The notes beneath the pieces are model-generated. The model made no database searches and was not told the origin of the DNA. It saw only the letters and a list, made by a program, of their open reading frames with translations. 64,000 nt of DNA from assembly GCF_914767665.1 (NCBI RefSeq), contig NC_059508.1:5270001-5334000 (forward strand), written 5' to 3'. This document shows, in pieces, positions 35,839 to 48,081 of this stretch. This stretch comes from Harmonia axyridis (lineage: Eukaryota; Arthropoda; Insecta; Coleoptera; Coccinellidae). The number at the start of each line of letters is the position of its first letter. Within the stretch, counting starts at the first letter, position 1. A program made the position numbers and the translations under genes.

Positions 35839-38800
35839 CTCACTTGTAGTTCCAAATGAAAATTTGAAAATGATCGTATATGAAAAATTTATAATATAAA
35901 GGAGGAAATGATAGGTATTGCATAATCTGAAAAGTGGCTTCTTGAATGAAACGTTTTACATATTTCGAGTTCATTTTACGTTTTAAAAATCACAGCTATA
36001 AGAATTCCTAAAGAAAAATGAAATTTCCCATATTAAGGAGCAAATTTTATGTTTGGCCTGAATTCTCTAGGGGCTCCTACCTAATATAAAATAGCAACTG
36101 GAGTTCTTTCTATTTTGAAATGTTCATTACACTGAAGTAAATCCAGTCTCTACTAAGTTCATTCTACGGAATTTCATTGAACTCAACATTTTCTTGACAT
36201 TTAATAATTCAATTTAACCCTCCAAGATTCGTATTTCCTGAGAATATTTTCCAGCCGATGGATAGCAAAGATATATTAATACCAACTCTTGAAGATTCTC
36301 CTATTCAAATCAGGGAATGCACGAATGAACAAATGTTCGTATTGCAAATGTATTGTCTGAATTTCAGACAGGTTTTCCTTCAGCTCATGTCAAAAAAAAT
36401 TCAAGTGAAATTGTTGAAGATTTGTTTGAATGCTCTGTTATAAGTTCACAATCTCGATCACTGCAAATAATATTGATTATGTCAAATCATACGCAGGTAT
36501 CATTATCTGATGCATATATGCAGCAGAAAAAAAGTTAAAAGCTATCTATGGCAAATGACAGCAAGTCATAGACAAGATAAGCTATTTCGAATAGATGATA
36601 ATGCAAAATTTCTAATCCATGATTAATTTTCTACGTGATTTTATTAAAGAGGTATGTAGGTATGAGTTATGAAATTATCGGACTAATGGAAAATTCTTAT
36701 ATTAATCATCGTTAATGTATCGAGCTTTTTCGCGAATTCAATTTTGAATGTTATCAAACTATCGTGAACTATCATCATTAATTCAATCGTTCTTATCTAT
36801 TTTTTTTCATTGGTTTATCCGATAACAATAAATGTGGAACTTTGTAATGAAAATTTGTAGCAGGAGTCAGGAATTGTTGAGAAATAAAGTGGGTATTTTA
36901 TGAACAGAAGAAAATCCAAACATAATACTTAAAAATTCAGTTTTGTTTATAAGAACAATTGCACATTTTGAGGTGTGACTGTTACGCGATTTTTACAAAT
37001 TGCATCATTTAAATGGCAATTTGGGATGCACAAAAGAGTTTAGTGCACCAAGAATAAACAGTATTATGCGCCAAGCAGATTAAGTCTGATATATTCCGCG
37101 ATTTGATCCAATAAACCCAAACAAAAGGAAATAATTCGGGTTGATCAATCAACTTTTTTGGATAAACATAAACGTTATTGCCGTTATGTCTTGGAGATTG
37201 AGCGAGAATAATTTTTCAAAATAAGGTTGGTCAGATTAACCCGATTAGATTCAATTTATAAATACAAAGAATTCTCATTTCGAATTCATTTTTGACAAGA
37301 AATCATTCGATTTGAAAAATTCATATATACTGATGATGACTGATTGAGATTTTTTTTTCTATTGGAAAAAAATCTCAAACGACACATAACTGTTATATTC
37401 AACAGTTATGTGTCGTTTGTACTGATAGCGCTAGCACTGCAGTGTAGTAAGCTCTTCTTAGTTTATGTATTTCTTGTATATTTGGCGTATTATCACCTAA
37501 AATTGCACAATGAGGATGTGACACCAGATTTCGTTTTACACTAACAAGCTATTAAAGTTATAATCAGTTACCTTTTTCGGGAATCTTTTTTTTTCTTTGT
37601 CTCAGGATTCCACTGAAATTTTGTATGTACATAAAGTTCATCGGTAAAATGGGATTTTTGAAAATTCAAGTTTTACATGAGCAAAATAATCAAGTTTCCT
37701 GATATATAACCCTCTGACCCACAGAATATCTTGAAAAGACAAAAATCTAATTCCTATGATTTTTAGTTTCTTCAAGCAAATTGTACTTCTTAATGTATTC
37801 ACACGAGTTTGATATCGGATCCGAAAAAAATTAAAAAAATAAATAAATCTTGAAATGAGCGACAAGTGCAGAAATCATTGCAGAAAGCTGCAGTTATTTT
37901 CGTTAAGATGTTACCAAATGCCAAAATATAATTGTTGCACATTTTCCTGTAGTTGAATTTGAGTGTATCACTTTTGGCATTCCTTCTAGTTTCACTAAAA
38001 ATAAACAAATGCAATCTCGAAATGCGTTTATCCGTTCTATTTGTAGTTTTTAGGTCCCAGAGGTGATAGAATGGTCATGATTCTAATGGAAGAATTTTCT
38101 AGTGCTCTTTCATAATTACTTCATCATCAACCACTGTTCTGCTTTTTGAAGGAGGTTCAAGGACAACAAAAATCTACCTGAAAATGTCTTCAATTTCCTT
38201 CCAGTTTATGTTGTAAGATTAGTAATACTATAATTGTAACAATGATTATCAACATATTTCACATCAAGATTTTTACTGTGTATTACCTGTCATTTCTTCA
38301 TCCCTGAAGCCATATCTGATAGAAAACGATTTAACTTCATATTAAATTAATGAGGGATGAGATATAATTTGGCATCAAAATCTATATTCATATCAAAATG
38401 ATATGTTATTGATGCCTCTATCATTCTATAAATGTATAATACACTTCGTTAGGTTCCATTTCAACCTTAAAAATTTATCATTATACCTTTGCATCATAAT
38501 TTTAAGATACAGAAATTGTTTGATTATTTGAACTGAATTTCTCAATACTTAGGCCTGAAATTTTGAAACAAAAAATAATTTGACGGGGCTTGGAGGGTTA
38601 AGATATAAAGAAGGACTCTTGCTATTTCTCTTTAGTTACAATGTTTCTCCTTGATGATTCTAAAACTGCGCATTCGCCAATTTGCAATCGTTGGTTACAT
38701 ATTTGTCATCGTGTCATTACAGAAATTAGAAAATTTCAATTGAAAAGAAAACTTTATTTCTTAAATAAAAAAAACAGTTTGAAATATATCATTCATAAGA

Positions 38801-38853
38801 GGTCCTCGTTCATCTTGATTTAAAAAAATAAATCTCAACTATTTCTCAAACAT
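35839..38853. other. Intergenic; twin perfect hairpins and a weak ORF
   Basis: Two adjoining perfect hairpins occupy 37345-37418. A pair of overlapping plus frames at 36258-36538 (DSPIQIRECTNEQMFVLQMY, then in another frame TGFPSAHVKKNSSEIVEDLF) could be one broken exon of an unknown gene. Nothing else was recognised. Confidence 0.35.
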
Positions 38854-40648
38854 TCATGATTCTCTCTTCAAGTTATTTATTTCACCGGACAAGAAATCCT
38901 CATTATTAGTGGACACTTTTTTCGGATCTGTCTCAGCAGAATAAATAACAGTGTTCTGTTCTTCCTCTTCTTCTTCTTCTTCTTCCTCGTCATCACTATC
39001 CCCAGTATCGAATTCAATATCATCGAAAACTTCTGATCTCATAGGATGTGGGGATGGAGATCTTGGAGGCTTTGGAAGAGGTTCTAAGGAATCATTTACA
39101 CAGGGTTGAATTTGACCTGGAAACGATGTTTCCATTATTGTGTTTTGGGGTTTCGTTGCTGGGGCACTTAGAGGTATTGTTTGAGGCACTGAAGGAGCAG
39201 GCAATTTATTTTTATTGGGATCAACTGAATTTAAAGGTTCTGGACTTTCCACCTCTGGTTTAAGTATGGTTCCTACTGCTGGTTTTTGTTCGATGTTTCG
39301 TTTTGTAGCTAGATTAAGCGCCCTTGAAACAAAAAGAAAAACGAAATGAACTCAAAGAACTAATAATAAAAATCAAACACAAATTCGTTAGTATTTATGA
39401 AATTAACAAACTTAATATAATTAGTGCATTTTCCTTTAGAAAAATTCATTCTAACAACACTTAAACGGAATTTCACGTAAAAGGATATAAATTTGATTCA
39501 GTTTCATGATGGAGAATTGTACCTCTTCAAATTTATATTCAGGAGGTAATTCTACTTGGGTTGTTATGAAAGAAATCAATTTATTGATCCACATTTTCAT
39601 GAATTATTAATTACTTTCATGGTGTGTTAGAGAGAATTTCATTGAGCATTAGAAAGCCCTTGCAACTCAAAAAATATATATCAACTGAAAACAACACTAG
39701 TGAAATAAAAAAAAAGATAATCAGAAACCTGAAAATTCTTGATTTCGGTATTTTCTTATTCGGTTTTGTCGGCAGCATTGCAATGGAAAAACGTAAAAAG
39801 ATTTTATTAGGTTTCTTTCAGATATAATGAGATTAGGAAGTGATAGACTGACTAATAATGAAAAATATATTATTTTTCTAATTTTTTCGTTAAAACCGGT
39901 ATTGTTTCCATCAATAATGATCTCTCTAATTTAGTATAATGATAAAAAGGCTAACAAACACTAACAGAATAATGAGAGGTGGGAAATTGAAATTATGATA
40001 GAGAGAATGGTTATTTATAGGTATATTGATACCATAATTTTCATCACACAAAACTACATATATGTAAGTTTTTTGCATTACAAATTTTTTCAGTAAACAT
40101 ATAGAAATTGAATATTTTCGTGAATAACTTTAATTCATTTCATTAATGCTTGAAGAAAACCTATAGTTGAATATATAATAAAGCTTTCTAGCTATTTTTC
40201 AGGTGAAGTATCTATAATGATCATATATATATATAATCAGATATAAATATTAATCGTAAAAATGTATCCCATAATCATATATATAATATAATGAATAAAT
40301 TACGCCAAAATATCAAAGATATTTTCAAGCTTTAAAAAAAATCAGTTTTTTCGAATTACTATTAACGCGATAAGCAATTCATTCAGTATGATTTCTTGTC
40401 ATTTTAAATTACTCTTTGATAATATCAAACTGCGAGAAGACCGCTTGAATGTGTAAACATGCGATCTAACCTTAGGTGAGTATTTAAATCTGTAATCATA
40501 TCTAAAAATACTCACCTTACGGATGTCAAACATCTCTACCCATGCATAAAGTCTATTTAATAATATGAAATTAATTTTCAAAATATCATTTTCTATGTAC
40601 TTACTTGTATTCCTTCCAAGAAAGTAGGGCATACCATAAAGCGAACAT
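38854..40648 (-). CDS. Uncharacterised two-exon protein with acidic, Pro-rich tail
   Basis: Exons 40648-40605 (donor CAA|GTAAGT) and 39322-38854 (acceptor TTTCAAG) join in phase to give about 170 aa. The N-terminal part is helical and aromatic (MFALWYALLSWKEY, then KALNLATKRN). The middle is Pro/Ser-rich with PKPPRSPSPHP. The C-terminal part is strongly acidic, with DDIEFDTGDSDD and a run of ten or more Glu. The frame stays open upstream of the ATG to about 40725 (LKLLRISVKLQEKRK), so the true start may be further 5' in another exon. I do not recognise the family. Codon-clean joining across a 1.3 kb intron supports a real gene. Confidence 0.6.
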
Positions 40649-42335
40649 TTTCCTTTTTTCCTGTAGTTTTACGGAAATACGTAATAACTTCAATTGGGGG
40701 TTCGTTATGAAGTATCTATATTCTTAACGAAATAATTCGACCGCTTCTTACTGAAAATATTAAAGATATATAAGAAAACTGTACTGGAAATAATTGATTG
40801 AGGGTAATATAACCATTAAAAACTGTTCAGGTGAGCTGGTCGATATGACTTATTGAATCAACATTACCGCACACATTGAGATATTAAATTTTTACTTGAT
40901 AGATTCACATATTATGAGAATCAAATGGAACATATGCTAACTAATCAATCGAACAAAATGCATAATTTTCAATTTTATACTTACAGGCAGAAAAGTTCAT
41001 AAAATAATAATCGTCTGAAAAATGCTATATGTATATAACATAAGTGAACATAAATAGATCCGAGTCGTTCTGTATCAAAGAGAAAATTTTGTTTAGCGAT
41101 TTTGGTCGTAGTATTTGAGAGTACAAAATGTGTGTCAGCAGGATGCACAAATGTGTTAGATGTCCTTTCAGAGCCTGACTTGTTATTGGGTCGAAGATTT
41201 GGACCAGCGTACAATACCAACAGCGGGAAAATTCGAATGTAGGCAACATCGATTACACCAATTACTTCGGAAAAACTGCATATTTAAACAAATCATTCGA
41301 ACAATTTCTAAGAATTCTATCACAATAAAATGATCAGTACGAAATGAATGAAGCTCACATTTATTGAAATAGCCAATAGAAATAAATGAATCTTAAATCC
41401 TATGACTAATTCATCAATATTCCTCCTGAATGTGAAAATCTTATCCATCTATATTATTGAAAATGTATTGCCAAACTTGTTTTGAATCCAGTCATAAGGG
41501 AAATTGATTATTAATCGAAAAATAAATTGATAACTGAAAGGAACAAAATCGAATGAAATAAATATGATCAAGATTTGGGATTCCAATTGGAAGTTTTAAG
41601 TTTAAGGGAGCGGATGCCGTAGATTAGGAATACTTTGTAATTCCTATCACAAGAAATATGATATAAAGCGCATCCACCATTTTGTGCAAATAGGATTTAT
41701 TGAAAGAAATTCAGATATTTTCTCACCGGTTTGAAAAGAACTCATATATAAAAGATTGAAGAAGGATGAAAAAAATAAATAGATGTATGATCGTCCAGAA
41801 TATTCACGAATTTTACCTAAAAGAAGGGTCTTCAAATATGGTGGATGCTATAGAATTAGATTCAACAAATTCTTATTTGCAATCATCTCTCTCACGAGTT
41901 TAGAGGAAATTCTCTCATTAATTTTTGCTGATAACTGATTATTTTGGTATTTGGAATCATTTGGAACTATAAAAAGAGCTATAACCCCTCAGTTTCTAAG
42001 AGACAATGATATCATTTCATTGAAAAATTTTGATATATTTTTGCAGAAACTGAATAACATGACTCAAATTAATTGTCTGAAAATCTGGATTTTATCTCGG
42101 AAAACACATAAAAAAATATGAATTTACATTATTGGAAACTTCGAAAAAGCTAAGGCCAAATCTCAAGGATATTTTATAACCTCCAAATTCAAGAACGTCA
42201 CTTTGACAAACTCCGTCAAACTCAAACTCGTCAACAAACAGATCGATTCTAATGAGATGAGACACATTTTAATTTGTTTTTGTATAATTGGTTTATTTGG
42301 ATTTATCGACTGATAAATCATCTCATCAATAATTG
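40649..42335. other. Intergenic; possible Harbinger-like scrap
   Basis: The minus-strand frame at 40981-41270 begins with VIGVIDVAYIRI, which faintly resembles the first Asp block of HARBI1/Harbinger nucleases (VIG-IDG-HI-I), then diverges. Not enough to call. No other gene is seen before golgin-84. Confidence 0.25.
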
Positions 42336-45300
42336 ATGGCTTGGTTACAGAATCTGACTGGTCAAGCAGAAAAATTTTTGAATAAAATCGATCAGAAAGC
42401 TGCAAATGTCTTGAGCGACACCAATTCCAAAACCGTACCCCCTTCTCAGTAAGTAATTTATTATTTTGAATGTTCGCTTTATATTGATTCCAATAATATT
42501 TCAAGGCATATACTAGAACACTCGATTTCAATCCCTGACACATTTGGAAATTCCGAAAATGACCTTTTTATTGACAACAAAAGTTTTGAACAATCAATTT
42601 TAACATTGGAATCAGCAGAAGCACCAAACGAAGATGTAGTTGACCATATAGAAGAATCTGAAGAAAATTCAATAGGTAATCTCATCATGATATTACAATT
42701 GTGATACTTTATCCTGATTTGGATTACAAGGAAAAGTAAATTGCAAATAATCAATTTGTTTTCAGAGGGAACCTATTTTACGGAATCTGAACTGCCTACA
42801 GATAATATCAAGAAAACTTCATCTGTATCTTCCAAGTGTGAATCAGTGCTACAAAGGTAATATTGAAATTTTCAATGACAAACAATTTCATCTAGATATT
42901 TCCAGCTTCAGTTCCGCAGAAGACATTCAGAGATATTTGGAAAGAATATCCAAACTTGAGTTCGAGAATGATGATTTGAGTAAACAATTACTGAATATAC
43001 AACACTTATACTCTGAAATAAGAAATGAAAATTCAATATTGAAAAGTAGTTTAGAAAGAGCCAATGAGGCTGTCAACTCTGCAGAGACAGAAATGGAACA
43101 ATATAAAGCTCGGGCACATAGAATACTCCAAGAGAAAGAAAAAATAATTTGTTTGAAACCTGATGACATTAATTCACACAATGTGGAGGAAAATATTTAT
43201 ATGGGTTTCAATGAAGAATTGAAGTGAGTGTAATATTTTCCAAACATCATCACATCTAATTTTGATTTTCAGGAATGAGTTGAAGTTCCAAAAAGATAAA
43301 AATGATGAAATGAAAGATAAAATTGGCAGCTTAGCATCAGAATTGAACTCGCTTCAGCAGCAGTATGTGGTGATGCAAAATATGCTTCATCAAACAAATC
43401 AAAAACTGGAAACTGAACTTTACAATGAAAGGAGAATGTTGAAATCTATTGATGATGAATTGAAAATGAAATCACAAGTAATTAACTCATGTTGCTATCT
43501 TTTATTTCTAATTTGATGACTTATAGGAATTGAATAAGATTAAACAGGATATGGAAACAAAAGATCATGATTTAACTTTTAAAAATGAAGAAATAGAAAA
43601 ATTGAGATCACTTTTAAAGCAGTGTTCTTCTGTAGTCAACGATGAGGAACTTGAGAATAGAATAAAGAATCTTACCCAGACATTGATGATAAAGCAGAAT
43701 AAGATAGAAGCTATAACATCTGAAAGAAATGCATTGAGAATTCAATTGGAAAAACTGGAGGTGAGTAGACCGAGGAACATTGTTTCATTTATATTTCAAT
43801 AAAAAAAATTTCAGAACGAATATCACAAAAATTTAGCTCTTGTCAGAAGTAGTCAACAAAAAGTGGTCAGTGTTAATGATACTGATGATGGTAAGTGTTT
43901 TCATTATTCACAATTTCTGTGTATAACAGTCTGTTCCTTTGGGTTAGAATTCTGATATTAGATTTTATTTTAAATTTTTTTGTTGATTTTTCTTATATAA
44001 AGTTTAGAATCGGTTTTTTTCACAAATTTCCCATGAAAGTGTTCTTCCTTTTACAAAAATAGCAAACATTTGCTCCATTTGTTTTTGGTTTTCAAAAGTA
44101 TTTCCAAAAATGGGATGTGAAGAAACTTATTTTGGTGTTAATGGGTAGGTACTTTTTCCTAATGTAATATAATAATAATAATATATATATAATATATAAT
44201 AATAACCTCACTAACTATGCCATGAACAATCCTATTGAATAAGCGATAAAAGGGGCAAAGGCATCTAAAATTGATCTATTTCAGATATCTATTTTTAGTC
44301 TCAAAAGATATTTTGAGGCTATTTGAACCTGTCAACTGTTCTTGTTCGTTTTTTCTCTTTGATATTTTTTTCAATAGGTTTAACATTTTTTGTTTGTGAT
44401 ATATCTTAATAATTATATAATGTTGTATATTTGAAACATTGGCTCATTTGTAATAAATAAATAAATAAATGTTGAAACACCCACTTGAATAGATCTAATA
44501 CAAGTACTTGAAAATGAATAGTTTGAATTTGAAACAGAATTCAGCAATTGTTTTATATATATTATTAAAAATTCATGTTCATATTATGTTGACAGTTTCC
44601 TCTGATTTCCAAATTGTTTAAATAAAAAACAGTTGATGAAGAAAAGAGATCTTTTTCCAATAAGTCTTATACTGATTGAAGGTTCTGCTTAATCAAAAAC
44701 GAAATTGCTATGTGGAGTTCTTTTATTTTCTTTAAGTTTAAATACACAATTTTCAATATCCCTAGGTTTTGATAACATATATGTGATCATTTCATTCAAG
44801 TTCTATTTTATTTATTTTGAGATTTTGAAATAAAGGATTCAAATCCATAATATAATGTTGAATGAAAAAATATTTATAGATCGTAAACATTATTTGTCAC
44901 AATCGTTATGTTAATTGAATTTCACAGTTAAGCTGCAAGTACCTACAACGGTGAGGGTTTCACCCTTTGATGCTGGTGTTACAAGAAGGGTAAAACATGC
45001 ATATTCTTCATTAGATGCTCTCAGTATCAGAATGGGAGTTTTTCTGAGGAGGTATCCAGGAATCAGAGTGTCTGTATTCTGTTATATGGTAAGGAAAAAA
45101 CCAGATTATTCAATGTTTCTTCCATGATAATATAATACTTGTAAATGGAAAGAACACAGTTCTATATTATACAATGATTTGATTTATAAATGCGTATCTT
45201 GTTATAACATTCAATCGAAACTTGTGCACTATTTTGACACTAACAATTTCAAAACTATAAACTAACCCTGTGCTCATAAAAGGAGTTATAATTTTTCTGA

Positions 45301-45389
45301 CTAATTTTTCTTTGCAGATTTTCCTACATTTATGGGTCCTTGTGATTCTTTTCAGTTATGCTCCTTCTACAAAAGGAGATTGTTTATAA
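42336..45389 (+). CDS. Golgin-84 (golgin A5 family), 9 exons
   Basis: Coiled-coil Golgi membrane tether. Exons: 42336-42448, 42506-42675, 42766-42856, 42906-43223, 43273-43477, 43527-43760, 43814-43890, 44928-45088, 45318-45389; about 479 aa. The N-terminus MAWLQNLTGQAEKFLNKIDQ matches the family start (W-x-x-L-x-G-x-A-E-x-x-L-N-x-x-D-Q). The middle is acidic then long coiled coil (exons 4-6). The C-terminus has the conserved TRRVKHAYSSLDALSIRMGVF, LRRYPGIRV and a single membrane segment (IFLHLWVLVILFSY) near the end, as expected for a C-terminally anchored golgin. Exon 7 reads open for about 20 codons, then needs one base fewer in the AAAAAA run at 43857-43862 to reach its strong GTAAGT donor in the right phase. 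A weaker donor just after the run (GTGGTC) would also keep frame. Shorter than vertebrate orthologues. Confidence 0.94.
43985..44927. other. Golgin-84 intron 7 with AT microsatellite
   Basis: The longest intron of golgin-84. It contains an AT/AAT microsatellite at 44168-44212 and an (AAAT)n run near 44453. No nested gene was seen. Confidence 0.6.
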
Positions 45390-45962
45390 AAAATTAATAG
45401 TTTACTTATTGAATATTTAAGGTCAATTGGAAATATTATTTTTAAATAAAATGTTGAAAAAATGTGGTGTTGTTCTTAGGAAAACAAAAAAATTATTGTT
45501 TCATAAGTATCTTAGATTGAGATTCTAATGAAAAACTATATTTAAGAATAGGTTCGAAATGATTAGAATTGATAACTGGCGAGATTAAGCCTTTTGAATC
45601 AAGAAAACACAAAAAATCGCCTTATTAGTGGAAATTACTTTGTTTTATTTTGTATTCTATCAGGTTTTCTTTAATGTCTTCAAGTTACATACTACGTAGC
45701 TATCAAAAAAACCTTTGTTTTAATTGAAAGAACATTAGCAATGACCCGAAACTTGCATCATGGGTTTAAATACAATAAAGAGGCGGAAACAAGTGCTCTT
45801 GCGTCAAAACCAATAGTTGTCGCAAAAATATTCTGAATACGCCACTGGTCGATAAAGCTTGTGTGCTGTAGTAAGAATTCTCGAATTGCTGAGTTCCAGT
45901 TTTGATGCCAAAATTCCAAAGACCAGTCGCTTACAGATTTGGTTTTTCTAGGTGAAAACATA
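45390..45962. other. Downstream flank of golgin-84
   Basis: An AATAAAATG signal near 45445 fits the golgin-84 polyadenylation signal. A minus frame at 45758-45961 is unassigned. Confidence 0.4.
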
Positions 45963-46435
45963 ACACTTCAGTCAATAAGTCCCAAGCTTGGCGTACAGAT
46001 GGCAGTACCATACCACTTTTTCTCGTTAGTTCTAAGCTTCAATAGATGCTTGTCAAAATTTCGGAAAATGAAGTCGGGATCGAAATTTGAAGTTAAATGA
46101 CGCAATTGTCTATTGTTTGAAAATTGGATAAATTGTGTGTTTTTTTTTTATTGGAAAATACCGTACAAGCAAAGCAATGACTCGAAAAATGTTATTCAGA
46201 CTCTGTTCCATCGACAACATTGGTTAAAATGTGCTCTATTGAAAGAAATTTGGCTCCAATGAAGAAGTGATAGCCTATTTCAAAAACATAAACGAATCTT
46301 TCTACTTAAAAGTTATCGTAGTGTTGGAGTATACGTATCACTCTTGAAGGTGACTCAGTTGAAGAATGAAGTTAAATCTTCATCAAAATTGCTTTTTTTT
46401 CTGATTATAGGGCCGGGACTTATTGTGTGAAGTGT
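45963..46435. mobile_element. Internally deleted mariner-like element (473 bp)
   Basis: The left end ACACTTCAGTCAATAAGTCC and the right end, read in reverse complement as ACACTTCACACAATAAGTCC, form 20 bp terminal inverted repeats. TA flanks both sides (45961-45962, 46436-46437). The interior (46250-46380, plus) keeps a scrap like the mariner transposase C-terminus (FGSNEEVIAYF, then NESFY), so this is a deletion derivative. Confidence 0.85.
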
Positions 46436-46437
46436 TA

Positions 46438-47509
46438 AGTCTGAAATAAGACGCCGACGTAATGGTTTGGACTTTGGGTCCCTATCTTTATATTCTATAA
46501 TCATGAAGAGAAACGGCTGCTAAAAAAAATATCTTTCATGGGTTCGTACTGGCAAAATATCAACAAAGATAAATCCATATTGATCCATTGTTCCTGTATT
46601 GAATAAGTGAAGTAGGTAATAACGTTGGTACCAGGTCGTTCCAAGAATTCTTTCTGACGCATATCTTGACTTCCGAATAACCATAGAATACAGTGAAAAT
46701 TCATGAAACACTAGTCATGTTTTGTAGATAAACTCATTCATTTTTAATCGAGTTTTACTTTTTAGATTGATTTCATAATATGATTAATTATAGGGGAATG
46801 ATAAAAAAAAGGAATGTTTGACGAAAATATTTATTTGTTTGTTGTCATTCAGTAGAAAATATGATTATAGTTTACAGTTTTCGACTTTTCACGTTGAACC
46901 TATTATGTTTGAAGTAATTACACGAACTTATGCATTCGATATCCAGCTTGATCTATTGAGACCTATATAAAGTTTCAATTGACCTTAAGGAACATTCTGA
47001 AGATTAATGAATGATAATTTTAGGTCTGTTCCACTATGTATATAAAATTTCAAATTTTTTGAAATAACAATACATCTGTTGATGATTTGTTATACATTTT
47101 GTTATACCTGCATTTTCTCACGACTTCTTGAGCGTTAAAATTGAATGACCTTTTCCACTTTCAATCGATCTCATTCAATCTACCTGTGAAATTTCAAGAA
47201 AATCAGTTGAGTAGTTCTGGAGATGAGTGTGTACATAGGACAGATAGACCAAAGTTTATTTAAGAATAGAATGGAATCAAATAGAATAGCCTTTATTGGT
47301 GATATTGGATATCAATGTAGTTGCTTTCACAAGTCATAAACAATAGAATCAATAGGTAAGATCAAAATATATATGAAGAGTACAGGAGTAACCAAAAGTT
47401 ATCAAAATTATAAATGTTATGAGCACAGTCAACAAACAAAATATCCACACAAAAATACACACACACATAATATACAATAGTAAAATAAATAATAGATACA
47501 ATACGCTCT
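46438..47509. other. AT-rich intergenic DNA
   Basis: No gene recognised. 47270-47310 (GAATAGCCTTTATTGG) may be the 3' tail of a retroposon, by wording only. A CA-rich stretch occurs near 47440-47470. Confidence 0.35.
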
Positions 47510-48081
47510 ATTAGTGTGACGTCACACACCGCCATTTTAGTTCTCCTGTCAGTGTTTGGAATTCAAACAAATAAATTGTCATTCAAATTAGTACGGTGTC
47601 GTTGTAGGAATTGGCTTATTTTCATAAATGAGAGTATTTAAGGAACGATTTCAGTATTAATTGATAGACAGAAGGAACGAGCTTAATACCAGTAAGTTTG
47701 AATTATTGAATAATAATAATAATAATAATGTCTTTATTGAAGAGAATAAAAAAAATATTACAATTCCAAAAAAAACATAAGAAAAAATCAATCACAGGGC
47801 GGAGTTCAGATGGTGATGAAGCCATACACCCCTGCTCTGAATTCTGTATCATTCCCCAGATTTTGTAAAAAAACCCGTGTTTATTAGTTTGAAATTACTG
47901 GCATTAATCTCGTTCCTTCTGTCTATCAATAAATAGTAAAATCGTTCCTTACATAATCTTATTTATTCAAATAAGCCAATTTCTTCAACGACAACGTACT
48001 AATTTGAATGACAATTTATTTGTTGGGAGTCCGAACACTGACAGGAGAACTTAAATGGCGGTGTGTTACGTTATCACTAAT
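47510..48081. mobile_element. Foldback/MITE with arms of about 200 bp
   Basis: Left arm 47510-47715 begins ATTAGTGTGACGTCACACAC and carries CGCCATTTTAGTTCTCCTGT. Right arm 47885-48081 is its reverse complement with small changes (ACAGGAGAACTTAAATGGCG … CACTAAT). Both arms also share TAATTGATAGACAGAAGGAA-type and CAAATAAATTGTCATTCAAA blocks. The central part has (AAT)n at 47710-47728. No coding capacity. Confidence 0.87.

Noticed and set aside
40981..41270. Harbinger-like nuclease start (VIGVIDVAYIRI)
   Set aside because: Only about a dozen residues fit and the rest does not; too weak to annotate.
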